From: Alopecurus myosuroides
Taxonomy: Eukaryota > Streptophyta > Magnoliopsida > Poales > Poaceae
Assembly (NCBI GenBank): GCA_028641055.1
Contig: CM054062.1
Coordinates: forward strand, 14,627,639-14,691,638
Length of the DNA: 64,000 nucleotides
Direction of reading: 5' to 3'
Shown: positions 21,575 through 32,984 of the stretch, piece by piece
Numbering within the stretch: position 1 is the first letter of the stretch
Layout of the letters: each line of letters opens with the position of its first letter
Notes under the pieces: model-generated
Database searches by the model: none
Told to the model about the DNA's origin: nothing
What the model saw: the letters and a program-made list of their open reading frames with translations, nothing else
Translations under genes and position numbers: made by a program

Positions 21575-21783
21575 TGAGCATGGGAGTACCGATATATCCA
21601 TTCTTAGCTATGTTTAGTTATCCTTTGGTATTCGAACCATTTATGGTGTGTTGGATATTCTGATGTAATTGAACATGTGATGGTGTACCTTTTGGTTATC
21701 TATTCATGCGTCAGAGTAATCTATCTTTCGGTTGCTAAGTCTATCCTTGTCTATTGTTGTGCTAAAATGCATTTCCATTCAGG

Positions 21784-24700
21784 ATGCCGCCAACAAGGAA
21801 CACTACGCCTGAGCCACCGCCAATCACGGAGCTGTTGACTCAGATGACCCAAGTCATGACGCAGATGGCCCAGTTTCAGGCTAATCAGCACATCAACCAG
21901 ACAGCTCCACGAGTCAGCATCAAGGAGTTTCTCAGTCTGGGCCCAAGAGCTTTCGTGGCCACACGCGAGCCTCTGGACGCTGATGACTGGATCCGTGAGA
22001 TAGCCAAGGCCCTGGAGATTGCACACGTAGCTGCAGAAGACAAGGTCAAGTATGCCTCCTATCTGCTGAAGGGTCAAGCAGCTTCTTGGTGGGAAAACTT
22101 CCAGGCCATGAGAACTGGCATGGCAGTCACGTGGGATCGTTTCAAGGAAGCCTTCCTGAAACACCACATTCCAGATGGTCTCATGGAAAGAATGCGTGAA
22201 TAGTTTTGCTCACTCAAGCAGGGCAAGTTGGACGTCATCGGCTATCAGAGTGAGTTTAATCGCCTCGCTCGATACGCTGGAGATGAGGTGTCCACTGAAG
22301 CTAAAAAGATGGCAAGGTTCCGCAGAGGCTTTAACCCGGAACTCAAGTATGCCCTCACCAATGTCAAGGCCGACAGCTTCGACGATCTCGTTAACACCGC
22401 GCTCAATGAAGAAAATGGGCGCAAGGCGTTCGAGGAGTCTCGCAAGCACTCGCGTGAGGGTGGTTCCTCCTCCAACATGACCACCCCTCCGCAGAAGCAC
22501 CGCATCTGGGTACCAAATGGTGCTGTCACTCGGGCTCCATACGCCCAAACTTCTCCAGGCTTCGCTCCCCGCCCACCCAACCCTGCTCAGGTGCATGATC
22601 AAAGGGCTTCGATGGGGCAGCCAAGGCCAGGGCCTCCTCGTGTCGTCACATGCTACAAGTGCAAGCAGACAGGACACTACGCCGACAAGTGCACGCAGAG
22701 GCAGCTACCACCACCACCACCTCGTCCTAACACAAACCAGGCAATGGTGCGCGCTCCCCCGCCTAAGGCCTTCAACTCCAACAACAGGCCTGTCGGGAGG
22801 ACCGCAAGGGTGAATCATGTCAAGATCGACAAAGCTGAGGAAGCTCCTGACGTCGTTCTCGGTACATTTCCAGTAAACTCTATTCCAGCTAAAGTGTTGT
22901 TTGATACCGGAGCATCACATTCTTTCGTTTCAAAGATCTTTGCGACAGCAATTAAACTCCCTTTTGTTGGTTTGGGTTCTCCACTAGTGGTCAACTCCCC
23001 TGGAGCAACTATGCAAACTTCCAAGACCAGTCACAAAAATCAAATTCTAATTGGAGGCCACATATTCCTTGCTTCTCTCATACTGCTTGGCAGTTCTGAC
23101 ATTGATGTCATTCTTGGTATGGATTGGCTGAAGGCCAATAAAGCAAGAATTGACTGTGCTCAAAAGTCAATAACTCTGTTCCACCCTTCTGGCCAGATAA
23201 TCTATTCTCCAAACGAATCAAGTTCCATTCAGCTTTACAACCTCAATGCAAAACCTCTACCTTCACTTGAAAATGTTCCGGTGGTTTGCGACTTCCCTGA
23301 CGTCTTTCCAGAAGAGTTGCCAGGAATGCCTCCGGACAGAGCTGTTGAGTTCGTGATCGAACTTGAACCAGGTACTGCTCCAATCTCTAAGCATCCCTAC
23401 AAGATAGGAACTCCCGAGCTGAAGTTGTTGAAGGAACAAATTGATATGTACATGGAAAAAGGTTACATTCAACCTAGTTCCTCGGCTTGGGGTTGCCCAA
23501 CTCTGTTCGTTGCGAAGAAGGATCAAACAAAGAGACTCGTTGTTGACTATCGTCCTCTTAGCGAGAAGACCATCAAAAATAAGTATCCAATTCCTTGCAT
23601 CGATGATCTTTTTGATCAACTTGCTGGAGCCTCCATATTCTCCAAGTTGGACTTGAGAATGGGTTACCATCAAATAAAGATCAGAAAAGAGGATATTCCA
23701 AAGACAGCCTTCACCACTCGCTACGGTCTATATGAATTTACCGTCATGTCCTTTGGTCTCACCAACGCACCGGCGACCTTCTCTCGACTCATGAATTCTG
23801 TCTTCCATGAATACCTAGACAAGTTCGTTGTGGTATATCTTGATGACATTCTTGTCTACTCAAAATCCGAGGAAGAGCATGAAGAACATCTTCGTCTAAC
23901 TCTCATGAAGCTTCGCGAGCATCGTCTCTATGCCAAGTTCTCCAAATCTGAGTTCTAGATTTCCGAAGTCGTTTATCTTGGTCATGTCATCTCTGCCAAG
24001 GGCATAGCCATTGATCCAGAAAAGGTTAAAGCAATTGTTGATTGGAAACCTCCAAAGACGGTGAAGCAAGTAAGAAGTTTTCTTGGCTTGGCTAGCTATT
24101 GCCGTCGATTCGTCCCAAACTTCTCCAAGATTGCCAAACCTCTCACTGACCTCACAAAGAAGGACAAGAAGTTCGTCTGGTCTCCACAATGTGATAAAAG
24201 CTTCAATCTCCTGAAGACTAAACTCACTTCTACACCAGTTCTGGTTGGCCCAGATCGTTCCAAACCTTTCCAAATATTCTGTGATGCTTCTCTCCAAGGT
24301 CTAGGTGCAGTTCTCATGCAAGAACGTCAAGTTGTGGCTTATGCTTCACGCCAGTTGAACACACATGAGCTCAATTGTTCTACTCATGACCTTGAACTCG
24401 CAGCAGTTGTGTTTGCCCTCAAGAAATGGAGACAATACTTTTTGGGTAATCGCACTGAAATCTTTTCCGATCATAAGAGTCTGAAGTACATCTTCACTCA
24501 ACCAGATCTAAACCTCAGACAAAGGAGATGGATTGAAAAGATCAAAGACTTTGATCTTACCATTTCTTACACTCCAGGCAAGGCTAATGTTATGGCCGAT
24601 GCTCTCAGTCGCAAGTCGTATTGCAATAATCTCATGATCATGGAAAGCCAACCTCCTCTTCATGAAGAATTCCAGAAGCTGAATCTTGGTCTTGTTCCTC

Positions 24701-26174
24701 AAGGCTATCTTGCGAACTTGACAGCCACTCCAACTCTCGAGGACAAGATTCGTTCTGAACAACTTCGTGATGCTGAAATCAAGAAGATTGTAGAACACAT
24801 CAAAGCAGGCAATGAGAAATTTGAGTGCTTCTCAATTGATGACAAGGGAACTGTGTTCTTCGAAGGACGCATTGTAGTTCCTCAAATTCAAAGTCTCAAA
24901 GATGTCATTCTCAAGGAGGCTCATGAAACTCCTCTCTCCATACACCCTGGAAGTACAAAGATGTACCAGGATCTCAAGACACTGTATTGGTGGCCTAGCA
25001 TGAAATGTGAAATTGCTCAATACGTTTCTGAATGCGACGTATGTCAGCGTGTCAAGGCAGTTCATCAGAAAACAGCCGGTCTTCTCCAACCTCTGAAAAT
25101 CCCTGAATGGAAGTGGGACATGATTGAAATGGACTTCGTCACTGGTTTCCCAAAGTCCAAGAGGGGCAACGATGCAATCTTCGTTGTCATTGATCGACTC
25201 ACTAAAGTCGCTCACTTCTTTCCTGTCAAAGAGACAATCTCAGCTAGTCAGTTAGCAGAGCTCTACACAGCAAGGATTGTTCCTCTTCATGGTATTCCAT
25301 TGGAAATAAGCTCAGACCGTGGAAGCATCTTCACTTCTCATTTCTGGAAAAGCTTTCAAGAAGCTTTGGGCACCAAGCTTATGTTCAGCACAGCCTATCA
25401 CCCTCGGTTTCAAGGGCAAGTTGAAAGAGTCAATCAGATTCTCGAGGATATGCTCAGAGCATGTGGTCTCTCTTTTGGCATGAAATGGGAGGAATGTCTT
25501 CCATATGCTGAATTCTCCTACAACAACAGCTTCCAGGCAAGTCTAGGCATGGCACCATTCGAGGCTCTCTATGGCCGCAGATGCAGGAGTCTAATCAATT
25601 GGTCTGGAGTTGGTGAACGTTCACTCTTAGGCCCTGACATTGTTAAGGAGGCCGAAGAGAAAGTTCGCATCATTCGTGACAATCTGAAGATTGCTCAATC
25701 TCGTCACAAAAGCTACTATGAGAGCAAACACAGGGACATGGTCTATGCAGCTGGAGACAAAGCATATCTCCGTGTAACTCCCCTCAGAGGCACTCATCAT
25801 TTTGGTGTCAAAGGAAAGCTTGCACCAAGATATATTGGTCCCTTCAACATTCTATCAAGGCGTGCAGAAAATGCCTATCGTCTTGAACTTCCAGAAAAGC
25901 TATCCAATGTGCACGATGTCTTTAACGTGTCACAGCTCAAGAGGTGCTTCAAAGATCCAGGTCGTGCAGTTGATCATGATTCCATTGAACTGCAAGAAGA
26001 CCTCTCTTATGAAGAGCACCCTATTCGCATTCTCGATGAGACCGAGCGTAAAACTCGCAACAAGAGCACCAAGTTCTTAAAAGTGCAGTGTCTCATCATT
26101 CCGATAAAGAGGCAACATGGGAGACCGAAGAGGATCTTCGCAAGAAGTATCCGGACCTTTTCTCTTCTCAGTAG
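21784..26174 (+). pseudogene. gag-pol: gag-pol polyprotein of T1 (Tekay-type), two stops and one frameshift
   Basis: One frame runs from ATG 21784 through: the retrotransposon gag domain; a CCHC knuckle ([14 protein letters not shown], about 22652); an aspartic protease with DTG (in '[11 protein letters not shown]', about 22894); reverse transcriptase with '[11 protein letters not shown]' (about 23835); RNase H ('[11 protein letters not shown]'); integrase with HHCC finger and DDE core ('EMDFVTGF', '[12 protein letters not shown]', '[10 protein letters not shown]'); and a C-terminal chromodomain. Three breaks are visible by comparison with T2. A TAG sits at 22201-22203 in gag where T2 has a Glu codon. 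A TAG sits at 23956-23958 just after reverse transcriptase where T2 has Trp. A one-base loss at about 26086-26092 shifts the chromodomain out of frame. The intended stop is 26172-26174. Without repair this copy yields no full product. Confidence 0.93.
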
Positions 26175-26194
26175 AAATCTCGGGGCGCGATTCC
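26174..26194 (+). other. Pre-PPT imperfect inverted repeat of T1
   Basis: GAAATCTCG, GGG loop, CGCGATTCC: nearly complementary arms of 9 bp with mismatches, starting at the last base of the gag-pol stop codon and lying 6 bp before the polypurine tract. T2, N and F have the same kind of stem in the same place. Confidence 0.7.
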
Positions 26195-26197
26195 TTC

Positions 26198-26211
26198 AAG
26201 GGGGGGCGTTT
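26198..26211 (+). other. Polypurine tract of T1
   Basis: AAGGGGGGG at 26198-26206, then CGTTT, directly before the 3' LTR at 26212. This is the usual plus-strand priming site for Ty3 elements. Confidence 0.85.
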
Positions 26212-29200
26212 TGTAACATCCCAAGTATGTAAACAACCTTAGAATGTTTTGCTTCTTGTTAATTTATGTTTTGCATCATGTCATCATAAGCATTGCATGT
26301 GGCATGTGTTTCAATTTGAAATTCAATTCAAATTCAAACCAATTGGTTCATACTTGGTATGTTCCAATGATTTAAAAATAAATCACTAACAGAAACAAAT
26401 CAAATAGTTTAATTGTTTCCCATAAACTTGATTTTCCAAATGAGTGACTTGGTTAATTTTTCAAATAATTCAAATATTGCAAAATTCAAGCAAATTCAAT
26501 TAAAATTCAAACATCCACAAATATTTAATTTTTTTTGAAAACAAAACATCATGCAACTGGGCATTTACAATGCTTAATCAATAGAAATCAAATTCATGAA
26601 TTTTGAAACTCAAAAACTCTTTCAAATTCTTTCCTTTGCTTTCTCTACAAAAAAACATAGGAAAAAAAAAGGAAAGCATTGGGGGAGGCAGGCCAGCCCA
26701 AGTGGGCTGAGCCCACCTACCACCCCAAGCCCAGCGCCCCCACGACCGTTGTCGTCTTCCTCCTATGTACGGAGACAGACGAGGGGAGCTCCTCCCCCAC
26801 CTGCAGAGCCCCCACCTGCTCCACCTCCCCTCTACTTAACCCCTCGGCCGCAACCCTAGCCCTCTCTCTCTCCCTTCTTCCTCCTCCCTCGCGCCACCGT
26901 CTCCTCCTCCCTACCCCTCTCGCTGCCTCGCTTTTCGTCTCTTCTCTGAACCTCCACACCTAGACGACCGAGGAGAGCGCCGGGAACCGCCGTCGCCATG
27001 GCGCCCCTCCGAGCTGGCTAGGGGCGGGAACGGAACCGCCACGGGCACGGCCTCGTCCTCGACCCCTCGGCCGAGCCCGGGGAGCAGCAGGGCCACCGCG
27101 CCGTCTCCGTTTGCCGCCGTCGACACCGCGGCCAGCAGCTCCTCGTCAGCCTACTCCCGCTCGCCTAGGCCCTCGGTGAGCACCCCTCTGTCCCATCCTC
27201 CTTCCCCTCTGCATCCGCGGCCACCGCACACCCCAGCGCCGCGCAGCACGGCGCCCTCGCACGCCGGCAGCAGCTCGCTGCCGTCGCTGACGGCCCGATC
27301 AGCGTTCGGTAGCTGAACCACGTTTAGTTTCGTCAGAAATCGGTAAAGTCTGAAGCTTTGCCTCAAAACCCCACGCCCCCTGTATCTAGCACCAACCGAA
27401 CAGCAGCCTAGTGGTTACGCTCCGTGCGCGCGCGCCTGAGGGCGCGGGATCGAATCCCCCCCGCGCGGAATAAGACCCACCTTTTTATTTTGCAGATCCA
27501 GATCCAATTTATTTTCGCACGCAGGTCCCTGGGGCTTCACAGTTTAGTCCTTGTCCATCACGAATAGTCCCCTGCTAATTAAAAAGAATCACAGATTAAT
27601 ACCAAAACTTCAAAAATGCATAATTGATTCATAATAACCCCAAATTTAATATTTTAAATATGTTTTCCATGCCAAATTAAATTCTCTAGCCAAATATAAA
27701 CTTTGGTTTCCGTTTTGAGTATTTTAATTTGGTGATATAATTGAATCCTTGTTTAATTCATTTAATATTGCAAAATTCATGACTTGGGCATAAAAATTCC
27801 AAATTCAACAAACCAAATATGTTTTCCATTCTAAATTTCATGTAGAATCCAAATATGCAATTTGTTCCCTGTTTTGAGCAAATAAAGTTGGTGCAATAAA
27901 TCAATACTTTAAATCCACCTTTTAAATTGCAAAATTCATAATTAATTATTTAAATTTCCAAATTTGACAAATGAGGTATCAATTGGAAGCTAAAGTTGTT
28001 TTCTTGCTGTTTTCATCATTCATCATGCATGTAATCACTTTCACTTAATGTTTACTTGTAATTCTGTTAATTCATTAATATTACATATGGGTAATTCCCA
28101 AATGCAATTTAAATTGCTATTGGGCCCATTTAAAATTGCTCTTATGTCCTTTATCATTAAATTGATGCATATAATAAATTGTCATGCATCATCCCATGGT
28201 TGTGCATTATGCCATGTTATTGATTGTTCGTCTCTCTTCGTTGTTTGTTTGCTTCTTCCCGAATAGACGACGACGTTGAGACAGACGAGGTTTACGACAC
28301 TACTTCAGAGGAGTTAGCCCAGTACCAGGCTACTGAGTTTGCAGGCAAGTATTCACTCACCTGAACCATTGTGTCCTTTCCACACTGGATACCGATACTT
28401 TCCGTTGTCTAATCTGCTAGCCTTAAGATTCGTTGCTTGTGGTCCGATCCTATCAGATGTTATCCTGTAACCCTGATATAGCCTCACCTCCATACCTATA
28501 ACCCTGTTGCTTGTTGGCCTGTGTCTTACTAGCATGCTTAGGGTTGTCGTGCTCGAGTCTGATGTCCATTATTTCTTTTACCATATTTATTATGTTCTGG
28601 GGGCTCGATACTTAAAGAACAACTTGTTAATGTTTGAGGTAATAATAATTTGATGATAAGGCACCGGCAGGAGGCCGGGTATGGTTTTGAGGCCTGCTAG
28701 TGTCGAACTCAGGAAAAGTTCTTGTCCTCTAGATCCATGATGAGCGCGCTAACCGCATGTGGGAAGCGTGTATGGGCGCCCCCCTCAACTTTGATTCGAT
28801 TCGCATCTCGTCCAAATCGCCTCATTTAGTCCGGGTTTTCCATTTGCCGCATGCATATGCAGGTACGAACCCTTGGCGCCTGGGTGGAACTTTTGTAGTC
28901 GGCATTTAGGGCGGCGTGGTCTTCCAGTGCTATGAGGGTCCCCCTTTTCTTCGTGGGGGCTCGATTAGCCGCGCACGCACAGCACGTGGTTCTTTGGGCT
29001 TGATGCGAAGAAGAGTTGGGTTGTGTTGAGTAGCCTGCTTGGTGGGTTTGATCCCCGTCTGGCGGGTTATTCTTACGTGTACGGCCAAATTGGTGCATCC
29101 CTGCAGGGTTAAATCTTCTCGAGAAGCCGTGTTGTCCGCGGTTATGGATGACTTGGTGATAGGGCTGGCTAACAAGGATTAGACAACTTACACCTAATTA

Positions 29201-30090
29201 ATAATAATTTGACTAGTAATAGGCTTATTGACACAATAACTTGAACCTTCATTAATCCAACTGTGTGGGTTATCCTCGGATTGCTTCTTTGGATAAGGGG
29301 CGAGATCCAGGATGGGTTTGTTTGAGGTTAGTGGTAGTTGGTTCCGATGCGCTATCTTATCCCTTTCTTTTAGCCGGATGTTGTAGCGTGTCTCTGTAGT
29401 TGGTTAGGGCAGCCCGTTGCCGCACCTTTGTATCACCTATCTTCCGTTGAACCCAAAGCATCTGTACTTGGTGTTGTCCGGTACACTTTGGTATCTTGTG
29501 CGTCTTGCTTGCCAGTACTCGTCCGTACTAACCCCTTTGGGGCTGCTGGTTCTGCAGACTACGTTTCCGAGGATCCCCATGGTGGCTACTACGTGGAGTA
29601 TGACGAGGCTGCTGACGAGTAGATAGCGGATCCGGTCAGGATCCGAGACTTCGTGGATGGGCTCCGTTCTTTCGTTTCCGGCCTCTTACGCCTATTTGGA
29701 CCTTGTCTGTACTCAGACACTTTGGATGCTTCCGCTGTGATGTAATGATGACTTGTTGGGACATGTGTCCTCTGCATGACTGTATTTGCTATCTCTGCTC
29801 TAGTGAGAGCTTTTGCCACTTATTTCTATTTCTTTGTGTCTTAGAGATTTGTTGTGATATCACTTGTTCAAATGTCATTGACGTACCATGTGTGTATGTT
29901 ATGAAGTACGTCAATGGAAGTACTCGGATTTCTATTGGATGGTTTCACAGACGATGAATAGTAGAGGATGGTTGTCACACGTTTACGTGTTGGCCTACTC
30001 ATATTGAGATGCGGGTGCAGGTAGGCCCCGTAAGCCATTTATCTACTGTTTAGCGGGTTGTGTGTATCCTCTAAAAGTCCGGGTGCGACA
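26212..30090 (+). repeat. 3' LTR of T1 (3879 bp)
   Basis: Near-identical to 16325-20217. Notable differences are loss of about 14 bp in an A-rich run near 26650-26670, TATAAAA changed to TACAAAA at 26646, and ATG changed to ACG at 27041. Candidate segments equivalent to the 5' LTR lie at 28267-28344 (acidic exon 2) and 29558-29622 (acidic exon 3, one Ile to Val change). The tRNA-like module is at 27403-27458. The end GTGCGACA is followed by the CCCAA duplication. Confidence 0.95.
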
Positions 30091-30095
30091 CCCAA
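30091..30095 (+). repeat. Target-site duplication of T1, right (CCCAA)
   Basis: Matches 16320-16324 exactly. Minus-strand Athila gag resumes directly after it. Confidence 0.95.
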
Positions 30096-30331
30096 TCATC
30101 AGTGAATGCATTGAGCCTAAAAGTGCCACGTGTTTCTTCAAAGAAATCAATATGATTATACGGGTCTTCCGTGCCATCAGCTTTATATGGCATGCTATGA
30201 AGCAGCCTAAGTAAAATAGGGTTAATCTCATACCCTTCTTCATTAGATTCATAACATACCTTCATAAAAGCATCAAATTGTGGTCGTCCTGAGTATTTCA
30301 AGATATCTAGAGGATCTTGATCCTCGTCCAT
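30091..30331 (-). pseudogene. Athila A2 gag, N-terminal part
   Basis: Minus-strand frame from Met at 30331: 'GYEINPILLRLLHSMPYKADGTEDPYNHIDFFEETRGTF', typical of the start of the Athila-clade gag domain ('...TEDPNEHL..F...'). Translation would continue at 16319 if T1 were absent. The start codon is 82 bp from the primer binding site, so the leader is short. Confidence 0.85.
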
Positions 30332-30412
30332 GGTGTCTTCTTTAAACCTATAAAAAATGCTAACTCAAACAAAAACAAACAAGTATTAAAAGCAAAAAAA
30401 TGCGCTTAGCTC

Positions 30413-30427
30413 CCGGCAACGGCGCCA
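30413..30427 (-). other. Primer binding site of A2 (tRNA-Asp type)
   Basis: The minus strand reads TGGCGCCGTTGCCGG, the complement to a tRNA-Asp 3' end used by many Athila-type elements. It lies 13 bp inside the LTR edge at 30441 and upstream of gag. Confidence 0.85.
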
Positions 30428-30440
30428 GAAAATATCTTGA

Positions 30441-31970
30441 TGCCTGCAAGTGCACATGGTTGTTGTAGCTAGTTTCGAAAAAAGATTATCGAACCACGGT
30501 GGAGCTAATGGTTCCGTGCGATTAGCTTTGATCATCTACTTCTTTTTGTGTTTTTATGTATTCCCTGCAAATCTAAACAAACTTTGAAACATGATAATAC
30601 TATTGTTTGACATGAATGTAAAGTAAAAAAGTAAACTAGACAGTAAGATAAATAAGAAAAATTAATAAATGGTTGAAGTGATTGGAACTGCAATGGGGCT
30701 AAAGGTGTTCTCAGGAAGTATGGTTCTACCATTAGCATATTTCTGAATTGATTAGGTGTGCATTATGTTCCCACGTAAATAATTTTTAAGGGTGGAGCTC
30801 CGTATATTAGTGTGTCTCGAATGCCTCGAATAACACACTACTACGCCTACTAGCACTAGTTATTAAGGGTCTCCCCGTGGATGTGGTATTAGTTCGGTGA
30901 GTTCTCTGTTGCTCCCATGTTGGAGATTGGCAAAAAGGAGGAGTGACTTTCTATCCGGTTATACTCAGTCGTCAGTTTGCCTCAAACCAACACGAACAAT
31001 CGCATCATGACCCGAGGGCAATATATTATGAGGTTCACAACTCATAATAGCATGAGGATTGTTATCACAAGCTATTCAATAGGAAATAAAGCATCTTTAT
31101 CTCAATTCATGGTAGTTCTAGGGTTTCCCCATCTCTCCAAGAACTACTCACACATGAAGGCAGTAAACATCATAAGGATTGTATTGCAAATGGAGGATGA
31201 ATGTATGAATGAATACACGTGTAAATCCACAACTAGATGTTCTAGAATTACAACGAGATGGGATGGAGATGCTAACGTAGATGTAGATGATGATGATGGC
31301 AATGGAGATCGATGATGAGGTCTTCACGATGAAGTAGTTGATGGAGATGGATTCCCCTCTGCGAATCCCTCCTCCAGACACCTTTCAGAGGCTAGAGTTT
31401 GGTATATTTTTTTGATATGGCATCTCATCTAGCTCTCCCTCCAATCTTGATGGCACAGGGTTAATATGTGGTCAAATGAGCCAAACGCACCATGGTATGG
31501 TGAGTGCTACGATCGGTACTCACCATACCAGGGTCGTCTGAGTTACCGTCTTAACTTGGTACGGTCGTTGTCTCCGCTTTTCCCTCCATGCCGAGCTTCT
31601 TCCATATGGTACGGTCGGGTTGACCATACCATGACTCGTTAGAAACCTTCTATCTATTTGTCTCACAGATTGTCATTAGTACGGTGGTTGGGACGGTCGA
31701 AATTGACCATACCACCACTCGTTAAGTCTTCTAACGTCTCTCCCTTGACTTCTGTGAATTTGTGTTTCCTTAGAATGGACTTAAATGTTGTGACATCCTC
31801 ATCTTATATCCAGTTCTGCTCATTTATGCATTGTATGAAATATCTCTTTGGGATTTCAACAACCTTCATACACATACATAAACGGTGCACTTTGGCACGG
31901 TAAAATACCAAATTTCCTATCTACTTATTAAAAAACATTAAGTAAAATAATGTAAAAAATGGACTTATCA
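30441..31970 (-). repeat. 5' LTR of Athila element A2 (1530 bp)
   Basis: On the minus strand it starts TGATAAGTCC at 31970 and ends in GCA at 30441, just before the primer site. The right border abuts Tat-type pol sequence (R), so A2 probably inserted in or recombined with R. The A2 3' LTR is not in the window, so no target duplication can be checked. Three copies of a GGTAYGGT-type hairpin lie at about 31494-31720. No coding sequence is seen. Confidence 0.8.
31494..31529. repeat. Perfect 12-bp hairpin in A2 LTR
   Basis: GGTATGGTGAGT (31494-31505) and ACTCACCATACC (31518-31529) flank a 12-nt loop. Related, imperfect stems built from GGTACGGTC/GACCATACC lie at about 31598-31631 and 31680-31713. 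Confidence 0.85.
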
Positions 31971-32984
31971 ACTACCTAGACCTAGCAAAGTTCATGGACG
32001 TCAGACACCATGCTTGCAAACTCAAAAAGCTGCCAGGTTATAGCGGGACCCGCACCATCCGCTGCGACTATAAAGAAGTGTTGCGCCCTATCGAGCATGC
32101 CTACAAGGACATCGCAGTGGTGTTCCCTGCTGACGAGGACGGCATCGAGCCTGAATCTATCCCCTCCAAGAAGAAGTCGATGTTCTCGCATGAGCGCACA
32201 ACCACAAAGAAGGTGCCACTCTACATGAGCGGCTCAGGGGCTACCCTCACCATTGGGGGAGCCTCTCTACCAAATAGGAAAGCGTGCTCGTCACCTTCCT
32301 CAGGAAAAATTCTGACATGTTCGCACGAACGTCGTCCGGTATGCCCCGCGTACCGAGGGAGGTGATAGAGCACCACTTAGTTGTATGCCGAGGTGCACGT
32401 CGTCAAGCACCGAAAAAGCAAAAATTCATTGTTGAGAAAGTTGAGAAGCGTAAGGAGGCCAAGATCATTCATGAGGTAATCCACACGGATTGGGTAGCCA
32501 ATCCCGTCATTGTGCCCAAGCATAATGGCCGGGGACGGCTTTTCATCGACTTCACCGACCTCAACAAGGCCTGCCCCGAGGACACAAACCCCCTCCCGAG
32601 GGTCGACCAGATCATGGACTCAACCACAGGGTGTGATCAGAGAAGCTTTCTGGACAACATTCTCTGGGTATCACCAGATCAAGATGGCAAAATAAGACAA
32701 AGAGAAGACACCATTCATGAACCCATGCGGCATGTTTTGCTACATATGAATGCCTACTGATCTGAAGAACGCATGGGGATACCTTCGAGATTAATACGTG
32801 CAGCCTTAGGGTCTCAGATGGGGAGGAATGCAGAAGCATATGTCGACGACATTGTTGTCAATACCCACGAAGAGCACACACTAATCACGAACCTCGAGGA
32901 GACATTCAGAAAACTCCACAAGTTGAACATCAAGCTCAACCTAGACAAGTGGTCTTTGGATTACCCTCGAGAAAACTCCTCGGG
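31971..32984 (+). pseudogene. Tat-type Ty3 pol (R), reverse transcriptase part
   Basis: Plus-strand frames read 'LAKFMDVRHHACKLKKLPG' (pre-RT linker), then, after a frameshift near 32280, 'SDMFARTSSGMPRVPREVIEHHL' and 'GRGRLFIDFTDLNKACPED.NPLPRVDQIMDSTTGC'. Beyond a stop at about 32758 and a shift follows 'EAYVDDIVVNTHEEHTLI', with the YVDD catalytic box at 32839-32850. Such an order and wording is typical of the Tat/Retand lineage. A segment between 'FLDN' and 'YVDD' is scrambled. Pol is then interrupted by element N at the duplicated TCGGG and resumes at 43941. Non-functional. Confidence 0.85.
32980..32984 (+). repeat. Target-site duplication of N, left (TCGGG)
   Basis: TCGGG precedes the LTR at 32985 and is repeated at 43941-43945 directly after the right LTR. 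The R reading frame resumes across it ('SSG' then 'FLVLHHGIEENPNKI'). Confidence 0.95.

Larger units (their letters stand above)
16325..30090 (+). mobile_element. T1: complete Tekay/Del-type Ty3 chromovirus, 13.8 kb
   Basis: Layout: 5' LTR (16325-20217), primer site, ORF upstream of gag, gag-pol with a C-terminal chromodomain-like region, hairpin, polypurine tract, 3' LTR (26212-30090) and a 5-bp target duplication. Long LTRs plus an integrase C-terminal chromodomain fit the Tekay (Del) lineage of chromoviruses. The LTRs differ by roughly 1-2% by eye (about 20 differences in a 1.2-kb sample), so insertion is fairly recent. The gag-pol has two nonsense codons and one frameshift, so this copy cannot make its own full polyprotein. 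Its reading frame is otherwise well kept, and either late mutation or mobilisation by a relative would explain that. Confidence 0.93.
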
